Assembly (NCBI GenBank): GCA_900542945.1
Contig: UQPI01000052.1
Coordinates: 1 to 14,094 of the forward strand
Reading direction: 5' to 3'
From: an uncultured Collinsella sp.
GTDB taxonomy: Bacteria; Actinomycetota; Coriobacteriia; Coriobacteriales; Coriobacteriaceae
Length of the DNA stretch: 14,094 nucleotides
The notes below the pieces were generated by a model. That model did no database searches. It was not told the DNA's origin and was given only the letters and a program-made list of their open reading frames with translations. Made by a program: the position numbers and the translations under genes. How positions within the stretch are numbered: the stretch's first letter is position 1; every line of letters starts with the position of its first letter. Below, piece after piece: positions 1 to 6,065 of this stretch.

Positions 1-9
1 GAAACAGAT

Positions 10-276
10 ATGGCAGAGAAGACCCCGGTCGAGCAGCTTACGTACAAGCAGGCCTCGCAGGAGCTGGAGCTCATCATCCGCAGCCTGGAGTCGGGCGATA
101 TGGAGCTTGAGGAGTCGCTCGAGAGCTACACCCGCGGCGTCGAGCTCCTCAAAAGCCTGCGCACCCGCCTGTCCGATGCCGAGCAGAAGGTCTCGGTGCT
201 CCTTAAGGACGTCGACGGAAACGACGTGCTCGCCGACGGCGAAGCCGCCAACACCGACGACAGCCTCTCGTTCTAA
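10..276 (+). CDS. xseB: Exodeoxyribonuclease VII small subunit
   Basis: This is the 88-residue small subunit of exonuclease VII, a cytoplasmic nuclease that degrades single-stranded DNA in both directions and acts in mismatch repair and recombination. The family signature is clear: a Tyr-containing helix with QELELIIRSLESG (about residues 17-29), then LEESLESYTRGVELL and a heptad-rich helix ending DAEQKVSVLL. These form the two-helix coiled hairpin that binds the XseA C-terminus. The length is normal for XseB, and a variable acidic tail (about residues 68-88) follows the core. The start at ATG 10 keeps the usual short N-terminus. Only nine bases of upstream sequence are visible, so the ribosome site and the expected upstream xseA cannot be judged. 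Confidence 0.93.
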   Translation: MAEKTPVEQLTYKQASQELELIIRSLESGDMELEESLESYTRGVELLKSLRTRLSDAEQKVSVLLKDVDGNDVLADGEAANTDDSLSF

Positions 277-283
277 CCATTCC

Positions 284-306
284 GACCAAATATAATCACC
301 TTGGTC
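284..306 (+). promoter_or_regulatory. Candidate -10 box inside a 6-bp dyad before the HIT gene
   Basis: A perfect TATAAT lies at 291-296, about 30 bases before the HIT start. It sits in the loop of a dyad, GACCAA (284-289) with TTGGTC (301-306). No good -35 is visible at the expected spacing (268-273 reads TCGTTC). It may be a promoter separating the HIT gene from xseB, possibly with an operator, but a chance dyad is not excluded. Confidence 0.35.
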
Positions 307-325
307 TGTGAGAAAGGAACCAACC

Positions 326-661
326 ATGTGCGATTGCATCTTCTGCAAAATTGCCAGCCACGAGATCCCCTCGACCGTTGTCTATGAGGACGATCAGGTC
401 ATCGCGTTCGACGACCTTAACCCCCAGGCGCCGGTCCACACGCTCGTGATCCCAAAGAAGCACTACGGCGACATCGCCGACAACGTGCCGGCCGAGACCA
501 TGGGCGCCATGGCTCACGCCGTCCAGGAGGTCGCCAAGGCCAAGGGTCTGGAGGACGGTTTCCGCGTCATCTCCAACAAGGGCGTCAACGCCGGCCAGAC
601 CGTCATGCACTTCCACATGCACGTCCTCGGCGGCAAGAACCTGGGTGAGAACCTCATCTGA
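326..661 (+). CDS. HIT (histidine triad) family nucleotide hydrolase
   Basis: A 111-residue HIT protein of the HINT branch, cytoplasmic enzymes that hydrolyse nucleoside phosphoramidates and adenylylated lysine. The catalytic HxHxH motif is HFHMHV at residues 95-100, with His97 the expected nucleophile. The CxxC pair near the N-terminus (CIFC, residues 4-7) is the usual zinc-binding element of this branch, and LVIPKKHY (about 40-47) is also typical. I chose ATG 326 rather than the in-frame GTG at 308. A purine-rich ribosome site (AGAAAGGA, 311-318) sits eight bases before 326, and family members begin with the short MCDCIFCKI-type N-terminus. The physiological substrate cannot be read from sequence. 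The next gene is a regulator with different base composition, so the conserved housekeeping block seems to end here. Confidence 0.93.
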   Translation: MCDCIFCKIASHEIPSTVVYEDDQVIAFDDLNPQAPVHTLVIPKKHYGDIADNVPAETMGAMAHAVQEVAKAKGLEDGFRVISNKGVNAGQTVMHFHMHVLGGKNLGENLI

Positions 662-702
662 GGGCGCGTAGCCCGTCGACTTGGCTGCCTTTGGAGTAAT
701 CT

Positions 703-1593
703 ATGCAGCTTTCTCAACTCGAATACCTTCAAGCGGTAGCGAATTATGGCGGCGTGCGCAAAGCAGCTCGCGCCGTTCATGTGAGTCCGCAGGCCGTTTC
801 GTCGGCAATCAAAAAGTTGGAATCTGAGTATCAGATTGTTTTGCTCGACCGATCGGCGGGGGAGGCTGTTTTGTCTCCGGCGGGCAGAGAATTTGCGCGT
901 CGTGCACGTGTGATCTTGGCACAAGTCGACGATCTCAAAAAGTACGCTCAATCGGGGAACGGCGGCGTTTCGCCCGACGGCCACTTTCGTCTTTACGCTC
1001 CCTGCCTTCACGGGCGGGGGCGCCTTTTTGCCGAAAACTGGTATGACTCGTTTGAAAGCTCGCACCCTCAGATTCATCTTGATGTGTGGCATCAGCCAAC
1101 GGCAACGTGCTTTGAATCACTTATACTTGGAATTTCAGACGCGGCTATCTCGTTTGAGGAACCACGGGACAGCGTCCTTTCTTCAAAGTATTTGGGTGAA
1201 AAGGAGCTCAAGGTTCTTTCGTGCCCAGCGGGTCATCAATCTGTTGACGCTATGACCATTCGCGAGTTGCTGGGCGGCAGGATCGCTGTTCCCATTAATT
1301 TGTCACCCTGTCTCAATGCAATCAATCAATGTCCCGAAGCCCAGCTCGTCAATTTTCGCTTCCGTGATGTCGAATACGGAAGCAGGGCTCAGACTGAGTT
1401 TCTTCAAGCCGGGGGATTGATATTGAGCTTGTCTGGGTCCTCTCTCGCATCGGATGGGGCAGAAGTGAGTGAATGCTCCATTGAAGGTTCGCGTGATGTA
1501 ACCTTGCCTATCTACTTTTGCTATCGACAAAATGCCTGGACCGATCGACACCAGACGGTATTTCTGCACCTCTTGCGTCATCTTGATTCGTGA
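703..1593 (+). CDS. LysR-type transcriptional regulator
   Basis: A 296-residue regulator. Residues 1-60 form the LysR winged helix-turn-helix (LSQLEYLQAVANYGGVRKAA, then SPQAVSSAIKKLE and the LLDR wing), followed by the linker helix RRARVILAQVDDLKK. From about residue 95 the remainder has the length of a periplasmic-binding-protein-like effector domain but weak similarity to any subgroup I can name, so the inducer is unknown. The start at ATG 703 has GGAG at 693-696. A transporter follows on the same strand 119 bases on, and LysR proteins commonly control the adjacent gene, so it probably regulates that exporter. Codon use is less GC-biased than in the flanking HIT and ackA genes, which suggests acquisition with the transporter. 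Confidence 0.88.
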   Translation: MQLSQLEYLQAVANYGGVRKAARAVHVSPQAVSSAIKKLESEYQIVLLDRSAGEAVLSPAGREFARRARVILAQVDDLKKYAQSGNGGVSPDGHFRLYAPCLHGRGRLFAENWYDSFESSHPQIHLDVWHQPTATCFESLILGISDAAISFEEPRDSVLSSKYLGEKELKVLSCPAGHQSVDAMTIRELLGGRIAVPINLSPCLNAINQCPEAQLVNFRFRDVEYGSRAQTEFLQAGGLILSLSGSSLASDGAEVSECSIEGSRDVTLPIYFCYRQNAWTDRHQTVFLHLLRHLDS

Positions 1594-1611
1594 GATCAAT
1601 TGGCTTCGAGA

Positions 1612-1630
1612 CGTCAAGTGATTATTGACG
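1612..1630 (+). promoter_or_regulatory. Candidate operator dyad between regulator and transporter
   Basis: The half sites CGTCAA (1612-1617) and TTGACG (1625-1630) form a perfect 6-bp dyad with a 7-base spacer. It lies in the gap between the LysR gene and the MFS gene. TTGACG could also serve as a -35 box, but no matching -10 is obvious 17 bases on. Size and position fit a LysR-type binding site; this is inference only. Confidence 0.25.
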
Positions 1631-1712
1631 CCTTGTAACACATGGCTGACAGCTTTGCCCTCATGCTTTTCCAAGATTCCGATTTAGATTGCTGACTCTT
1701 GGAGGGCGGAGC

Positions 1713-2873
1713 ATGAAAAACCGTACGGTTTTGCTTTATATGACGTTCGTTTTTCTGTCGAACTTCAGCACCATCTTGTATTTTCTGACGGTTTACCTTG
1801 AATTCGTCGGATTCTCGATGGTAGCGATTTCTAGCATGATGATTGCATATCAAGTGAGCAAGTTCATCCTTGAAGTTCCCACTGGCTATATTGCTGATAG
1901 GTTTGGACGAAAGACCAGCGGTCTCGTTGGCGTCGTGGGAATGCTTGGATACTACGCTGCCCTGCTTCTCGTCCGTTCTCCTCTGCTTTTAATCGGCGCG
2001 TTTGCTCTCAAAGGTTTTGCCGTTGCATGTGTGAGCGGATCCATAGAAGCGATTTACATTGACAGCGTCTCTCAGGACCAGCTCGTAAGACTTAATGTCG
2101 TTGAGCGATTTGTTTTCTATGCCTCTTATGCCATCTCCGCTTGTGTGGGCGGTTTCATTTCGTCCGTCGGTGCATACCTCATTGGTCTTTCGGCAGATAT
2201 CATCGCAATGGTGCTGACGTTGGTTGTCGTTGTCTGCATTCCTGAGATGCGAAGAGGGAGCATTGTGGCGACACCTGAGCGTGGGGTTAGCCCGAAGATG
2301 ATCGGTGCCGCTATTGCGTGTAATGGCATTCTTCGGTCAGCGTTCATTATGGACTGTTCTCAGGCATTTGCCTTTGTCGCCCTGGAAGACTTTTTCTCAC
2401 TGTTGCTTGCGGGTCGCGGCATGAATGCCGTCGCTTCGGGCGTGACCATTGCAATCCAGCTCCTTGCCTCCGCCTCCATAGGGTTTATTGTGCCCAGTGT
2501 GATTGCTCGTGTCGACAAGGGCCGTTTTGCGCGTATTTGCGGCATCATGCACTTAGCATTGGCAGCTTTGTTTTTGATTCCCCTTACTCCGGCTAATTTG
2601 CTGCCCGTGTTCTATGTGCTGCAGGAGGTCGCTTACTCGTTATTTGCTCCAATTAAATACTCAATTTTTCAAAATGCTGCCGATTCTTCGATGCGCTGTT
2701 CACTGATTTCGGTTCAAAGCCAGATGGTGGCGGTGGGTGCCATCCTTTTCTATCTGTTCAGTGCTGCGTTGAGCAGCATCGCGGGCATTCGAGTCATATT
2801 GCTTGTTGCACTCGGGGTCTCTTCTTTGGTGTATATCCCCGCGCTCTTTCGTCTTACCAGTCAAAGGACATGA
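1713..2873 (+). CDS. MFS transporter (probable drug/metabolite exporter)
   Basis: A 386-residue integral membrane protein with repeated hydrophobic segments across its whole length, consistent with the 12-helix major facilitator fold. The loop after helix 2 carries EVPTGYIADRFGRK (about residues 54-67), a good match to MFS motif A and typical of the exporter-like EVPTG group. ATG 1713 is preferred over the in-frame TTG at 1689 because a strong ribosome site, GGAGG (1701-1705), precedes it. Substrate cannot be assigned. The gene is visibly AT-richer than its surroundings: bases 1741-1800 hold 25 G/C of 60 by hand count, against 39 of 60 for 3841-3900 in ackA. It likely forms a transferred unit with the upstream LysR gene and ends just before a hairpin terminator. 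Confidence 0.87.
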   Translation: MKNRTVLLYMTFVFLSNFSTILYFLTVYLEFVGFSMVAISSMMIAYQVSKFILEVPTGYIADRFGRKTSGLVGVVGMLGYYAALLLVRSPLLLIGAFALKGFAVACVSGSIEAIYIDSVSQDQLVRLNVVERFVFYASYAISACVGGFISSVGAYLIGLSADIIAMVLTLVVVVCIPEMRRGSIVATPERGVSPKMIGAAIACNGILRSAFIMDCSQAFAFVALEDFFSLLLAGRGMNAVASGVTIAIQLLASASIGFIVPSVIARVDKGRFARICGIMHLALAALFLIPLTPANLLPVFYVLQEVAYSLFAPIKYSIFQNAADSSMRCSLISVQSQMVAVGAILFYLFSAALSSIAGIRVILLVALGVSSLVYIPALFRLTSQRT

Positions 2874-2906
2874 GTATTCGGGCATCGATAACTTATATAT
2901 CAACGC

Positions 2907-2940
2907 AATAAACCCGAGCGCGAGGTCGTTTGGGTTTATT
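2907..2940 (+). terminator. Hairpin terminator after the MFS gene
   Basis: The 9-bp arms AATAAACCC (2907-2915) and GGGTTTATT (2932-2940) flank a 16-base loop. The AT-rich outer arms give T-rich runs on both strands, so it could work in both directions. It separates the MFS gene from the first acetate kinase. Confidence 0.55.
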
Positions 2941-2959
2941 ATTGAAGCGTATGTAACCT

Positions 2960-2976
2960 GGCGGCGCCACACCGCC
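2960..2976 (+). promoter_or_regulatory. Leader hairpin before first ackA
   Basis: GGCGG (2960-2964) and CCGCC (2972-2976) form a short stem that ends seven bases before the AGGGAG ribosome site (2984-2989). It may affect translation, but the stem is only 5 bp. No convincing -35/-10 pair is visible between the upstream terminator and the start codon. Confidence 0.25.
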
Positions 2977-2993
2977 TGTTAGTAGGGAGACAC

Positions 2994-4172
2994 ATGAACG
3001 TTCTGGTCGTCAACGCGGGATCTTCGACCCTTAAGTATCAGGTCATCGATACCAAGTCCCACAAGGTGTCCGCAAAGGGCTCCTGCGAGCGCGTCTGCTT
3101 TACCGGCGGTACCTTCACCCACGCTGCCAACGGTTCCAAGAAGGTGACCGAGAACATCGAGTTCCCCGACCACAAGGTCGCCATCGAGGTCGTTCTGAAG
3201 GACCTCGAGGCCAACGGCGTCAAGATTGAGGGCATCGGCCACCGTATCGTTCAGGGCGGTTGGTACTTCGGCGATTCCTCCCTCGTCGATGCGGACGTTC
3301 TTGCCAAGATCCGCGAGGTCGCTCCGCTTGCCCCGCTGCACAACAATCCCGAGGCCAACGTTATCGAGTACTGCCTCGAGCAGTATCCCGATCTGCCCAA
3401 CGTCACGGTCTACGACACCGCTTTCCACTTCAACATGCCCGAGGTCGCCAAGACCTACGCCCTGCCCAAGGACGTCTGCGACAAGCTGCACATCCGTAAG
3501 TACGGCGCCCACGGCACCAGCTACCGCTACATCTCCAAGAAGGTCGCCGAGATGACCAACGGCGAGGCCCGCAAGGTTGTCGTGTGCCATATCGGTTCCG
3601 GTGCTTCCCTGTGCGCCATCGAGGACGGCAAGTGCATGGACACCACCATGGGCTTGACGCCGCTCGACGGTGTCATGATGGGCACCCGCTGCGGCTCCAT
3701 CGACCCTGCTACCGTGTGCTACCTGCAGCGCGAAGGCGGCTACACCTTCGACGAGGTCGACGAGATGATGAACAAGAAGTCCGGCCTTTTGGCCGTGACC
3801 GGCGGCAAGACCAACGACTGCCGCAATGTCGAGGAGCTCGCCGCTGCCGGCGACCCCGAGGCCCAGCTCGCCTTCGATATGTTCGTCTACAAGATTGCCG
3901 CCAAGGCCGCCGAGATGGCCACCTCCATGTGCGGCATGGACACCCTGGTCTTTACCGCCGGCATCGGCGAGCACGCTCCGGCCGTCCGCGCCGGCGTGGC
4001 CGATCGTCTGGCCTTTATGGGCGTCAAGATGGATCATGCCCGCAACGCTTTGCGTGGCGACGGTGCTTGGTGCCTGTCTGCCAAGGATTCCAAGGTCAAG
4101 ATCTTCGTTATCCCCACGGACGAGGAGTTCATGATCGCTTCCGACGTCGAGCGCATCGTCAACGGCAAGTAA
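2994..4172 (+). CDS. ackA: Acetate kinase paralogue with altered active-site residues
   Basis: A 392-residue cytoplasmic acetate kinase (acetyl phosphate + ADP to acetate + ATP) of the ASKHA fold. Family motifs are all recognisable: NAGSST (7-12), GHRIVQGG (82-89), APLAPLHN (110-117), YDTAFH (140-145), YGAHGTS (170-176), GTRCG (230-234), TAGIGE (321-326) and IPTDEE (373-378). Counting against the Methanosarcina thermophila enzyme, the equivalents of Arg91, His123, Asp148, His180, His208 and Arg241 are kept. Three neighbouring positions differ from the usual enzyme and from the next gene: Thr12 for Ser, Tyr177 for His and Ser202 for Asn. It may have changed kinetics or prefer another acyl phosphate. 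The start has AGGGAG at 2984-2989. Its own terminator follows, so it is not obliged to share a message with the second copy. Confidence 0.9.
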   Translation: MNVLVVNAGSSTLKYQVIDTKSHKVSAKGSCERVCFTGGTFTHAANGSKKVTENIEFPDHKVAIEVVLKDLEANGVKIEGIGHRIVQGGWYFGDSSLVDADVLAKIREVAPLAPLHNNPEANVIEYCLEQYPDLPNVTVYDTAFHFNMPEVAKTYALPKDVCDKLHIRKYGAHGTSYRYISKKVAEMTNGEARKVVVCHIGSGASLCAIEDGKCMDTTMGLTPLDGVMMGTRCGSIDPATVCYLQREGGYTFDEVDEMMNKKSGLLAVTGGKTNDCRNVEELAAAGDPEAQLAFDMFVYKIAAKAAEMATSMCGMDTLVFTAGIGEHAPAVRAGVADRLAFMGVKMDHARNALRGDGAWCLSAKDSKVKIFVIPTDEEFMIASDVERIVNGK

Positions 4173-4184
4173 TTGATGCAAGGG

Positions 4185-4223
4185 GAGGGGCTGGACGACC
4201 AAGTGCCGTTCAGTCCCTCTTTT
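4185..4223 (+). terminator. Intrinsic terminator after first ackA
   Basis: A 13-bp stem (4185-4197 with 4207-4219, two G-U pairs, nine-base loop) is followed by TTTT. It begins 13 bases after the ackA stop codon and is a textbook Rho-independent terminator. Confidence 0.8.
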
Positions 4224-4243
4224 GCGCTCGTTGGGCGAAGAGT

Positions 4244-4272
4244 TTGATAGATATTTATTGGATTCTGATAAC
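4244..4272 (+). promoter_or_regulatory. Candidate promoter of second ackA
   Basis: TTGATA (4244-4249) and GATAAC (4267-4272) are spaced by 17 bases, downstream of the terminator and 65 bases before the start codon. The -35 is good and the -10 moderate. It would give the second acetate kinase its own message. Confidence 0.4.
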
Positions 4273-4284
4273 TTCTTATTAAGG

Positions 4285-4316
4285 GTACGGCCACCTTATA
4301 GGTTTGCCGACCGTAC
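4285..4316 (+). promoter_or_regulatory. Leader hairpin before second ackA
   Basis: GTACGG (4285-4290) pairs with CCGTAC (4311-4316) across a 20-base loop that itself holds ACC/GGT. The hairpin lies in the predicted 5' leader, just before the AAGGAG ribosome site (4327-4332). Confidence 0.3.
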
Positions 4317-4336
4317 TGTAATCACGAAGGAGTCTC

Positions 4337-5530
4337 ATGAACGTACTTGTTGTCAACGCTGGCAGCTCAAGCCTTAAATACCAGCTTTTGGATACCGATA
4401 CCCGCGAGGTTTTCGCCAAGGGTAACTGCGAGCGTATCGGCTCGGAGATGGGCATCTTTGGCCACTCTGAGAACGGTGGCGCCAAGCAGACCGAGGAGGT
4501 TCCCTTCCCCGATCATCGCTCTGCTATCACTCGCGTGCTCGATGAGCTCGAGAAGACCGACTTTACGATCGATGGCATCGGCCACCGTATCGTTCAGGGT
4601 GGCTGGCACTTCGATGATTCCGCGGTCGTCGACGATGAGGTCATGGCTAAGATCCTTGAGGTGGCCCCGCTTGCCCCGCTGCACAATTACGGCGAGGCCG
4701 CGGCGATTGAGTATTGCCGCGAGAAGTATCCGGAGCTGCCCAACGTGGCTGTCTTCGACACCTCGTTCCACATGACCATGCCCGAGGTCGCCTACACCTA
4801 CGCGCTGCCCAAGGACGTGTGTGACAAATACCACGTGCGCAAGTACGGCGCCCACGGTACGAGCCACCGTTACGAGTGGATGATGGCCAAGGAGATCCTG
4901 GGCTCGCGCTGCCACCGCCTGCTCTCGTGCCATTTGGGCAACGGCGCCTCGCTTGCCGCTATCGAGGACGGCGTGTGCCGCGACACCACGATGGGCCTCA
5001 CGCCGCTCGACGGCCTAATGATGGGCACCCGCTGCGGCTCCATCGACCCTGCTACCGTGTGCTACCTGCAGCGCGAGGGCGGCTACAGCTACCAGGAAGT
5101 CGACGACATGATGAACAAGCAGTCCGGTCTGCTTGCCATCTCGGGCATCTCCAACGACGCTCGCGACATCCGCACGCGCGCCTCCGAGGGCGACGAGCGC
5201 TGTCTGCTCGCCTTCGATATGTTCGCCTACAAGGCCATGCAGCAGGCCGGTTCCATGATTGCCTCCATGGCGGGCGTGGATACCATTACCTTTACCGCCG
5301 GCATCGGCGAGAACGACTGGTCGATCCGCAAGGCCTTCTGCGACTGCTTTGAGTGGCTGGGCGTGCGCATCGACAACAACAAGAACCGCGAGGCCGTGGG
5401 TAACGGCCCGCAGGTCATCAGCGCGGCCGGTTCCGCCGTCACGGTCATGGTCATCCCCACCGACGAGGAATACATGATCGCCCATGACGTCGAGCGTCTA
5501 ACCAAGAACAACAAACGCATTCGTCTTTAA
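4337..5530 (+). CDS. ackA: Acetate kinase, canonical copy
   Basis: A 397-residue acetate kinase with all the expected residues: NAGSSS (7-12), GHRIVQGG (82-89), FDTSFH (140-145), YGAHGTSHRY (170-179), CHLGNGAS (198-205), GTRCG (230-234), TAGIGEN (about 321-327) and IPTDEEYMI near the C-terminus. It produces ATP from the acetyl phosphate made by Pta. It aligns with the preceding gene without gaps for about the first 250 residues, so the pair arose by tandem duplication. Unlike the first copy it keeps Ser12, His177 and Asn202, which makes it the better candidate for the main fermentative enzyme. AAGGAG (4327-4332) precedes ATG 4337. A strong terminator follows, and pta lies convergent beyond a repeat-rich gap rather than in the usual pta-ackA operon. 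Confidence 0.95.
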   Translation: MNVLVVNAGSSSLKYQLLDTDTREVFAKGNCERIGSEMGIFGHSENGGAKQTEEVPFPDHRSAITRVLDELEKTDFTIDGIGHRIVQGGWHFDDSAVVDDEVMAKILEVAPLAPLHNYGEAAAIEYCREKYPELPNVAVFDTSFHMTMPEVAYTYALPKDVCDKYHVRKYGAHGTSHRYEWMMAKEILGSRCHRLLSCHLGNGASLAAIEDGVCRDTTMGLTPLDGLMMGTRCGSIDPATVCYLQREGGYSYQEVDDMMNKQSGLLAISGISNDARDIRTRASEGDERCLLAFDMFAYKAMQQAGSMIASMAGVDTITFTAGIGENDWSIRKAFCDCFEWLGVRIDNNKNREAVGNGPQVISAAGSAVTVMVIPTDEEYMIAHDVERLTKNNKRIRL

Positions 5531-5540
5531 TTGACAAAAT

Positions 5541-5574
5541 GGCCTCCAGAGCAACAGCTCCGGAGGCCTTTTTT
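5541..5574 (+). terminator. Intrinsic terminator after second ackA
   Basis: GGCCTCC (5541-5547) pairs with GGAGGCC (5562-5568), with an inner GAGC/GCTC extension and an AACA loop, followed by six T (5569-5574). It starts 11 bases after the stop codon. Confidence 0.9.
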
Positions 5575-5588
5575 CTGGTAGGTGGACG

Positions 5589-5774
5589 GTGGAAACTCCA
5601 TCCCATTTTGAGCGTAAATTCTGGGACACACTTTCCGGTTGAGGCGCGTTGCGGAAAGTGCGACCCACAATAGAGCAAAATTCCGTCCCGCAGTTTCCCA
5701 AACAGCCCCCAAGCGGAAGCTACATCCCACAATCCGCCTCCAAACCGGGACACACTTTCCGGTGGGCCAGACAT
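5589..5774. repeat. Three-copy 62-nt tandem repeat of alternating inverted units
   Basis: Three adjacent copies start at 5589, 5651 and 5713. Each begins with a GGAAA..CCCA-type unit (GCGGAAAGTGCGACCCA in copy 2) and about 34 bases later carries its near reverse complement (GGGACACACTTTCCGG at 5623-5638 and 5747-5762, degraded in copy 2). The result is six short units in alternating orientation, able to form several mutually exclusive hairpins. Copies 1 and 2 also share GAGC and AAATTC in the middle. It lies between two convergent genes and codes for nothing I can support. Similarity is partial, so these look like old copies. Confidence 0.65.
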
Positions 5775-5914
5775 CAGACCGCAGCCACCATTCCAGTCCC
5801 AAAGTGATCATCGCCGGCAACGCCTGCGCTCCCAACAACGGCACTCAATCATTCAGATTCCCCGCCCCAGCTCGTAGCCAAGCCGCCGTCCACTTCAGAT
5901 GCCCTGATTGCAAC
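5775..5914. other. Non-coding spacer, nothing recognised
   Basis: This is the rest of the 535-base gap between the second ackA and pta, not covered by the terminator, the 62-nt repeats or the long inverted repeat. Open frames across it lack ribosome sites and family resemblance. I see no RNA gene here. Confidence 0.5.
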
Positions 5915-5923
5915 GTAGCGGCA

Positions 5924-6050
5924 GGGACCCTACAGGGTAAAGCTCTGAAAACTTTCCGCAGGACGCATGAAACCCCCGCCGCACGTAGTGCGCAGCGGGG
6001 GCTTCATGCATGTCCGAGGACGTTTTCAGAGGTTTACCCTGTAGGGTCCC
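5924..6050. repeat. 127-bp inverted repeat (long hairpin) downstream of pta
   Basis: The outer arms match perfectly for 18 bp (5924-5941 with 6033-6050, starting GGGACCCTACAGGG). After one mismatch CTCTGAAAAC pairs again, then comes a loose internal loop, then GCATGAA and CCCCCGC/GCGGGGG close on a GCAC-GTA-GTGC tip. GTAGCGG (5915-5921) and CCGCTAC (6063-6069) extend it further and include the pta stop codon. No T-run follows on either strand, so it is not a standard terminator, although it occupies the 3' untranslated region of pta. No target-site duplication is evident, so a MITE is only a possibility. Confidence 0.8.
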
Positions 6051-6065
6051 GAGGGGATACGTCCG

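Noticed and set aside
2979..4202. Long open frame on minus opposite the first ackA
   Set aside because: It mirrors the GC-biased codons of the + strand gene, has a low-complexity Gly/Leu/Val/Asp-rich translation and no family resemblance. The same applies to the minus frames opposite the second ackA and glf.
5924..6050. Complete insertion sequence or MITE
   Set aside because: There is no transposase and no clear flanking target duplication, so it is reported only as an inverted repeat with mobility as a possibility.
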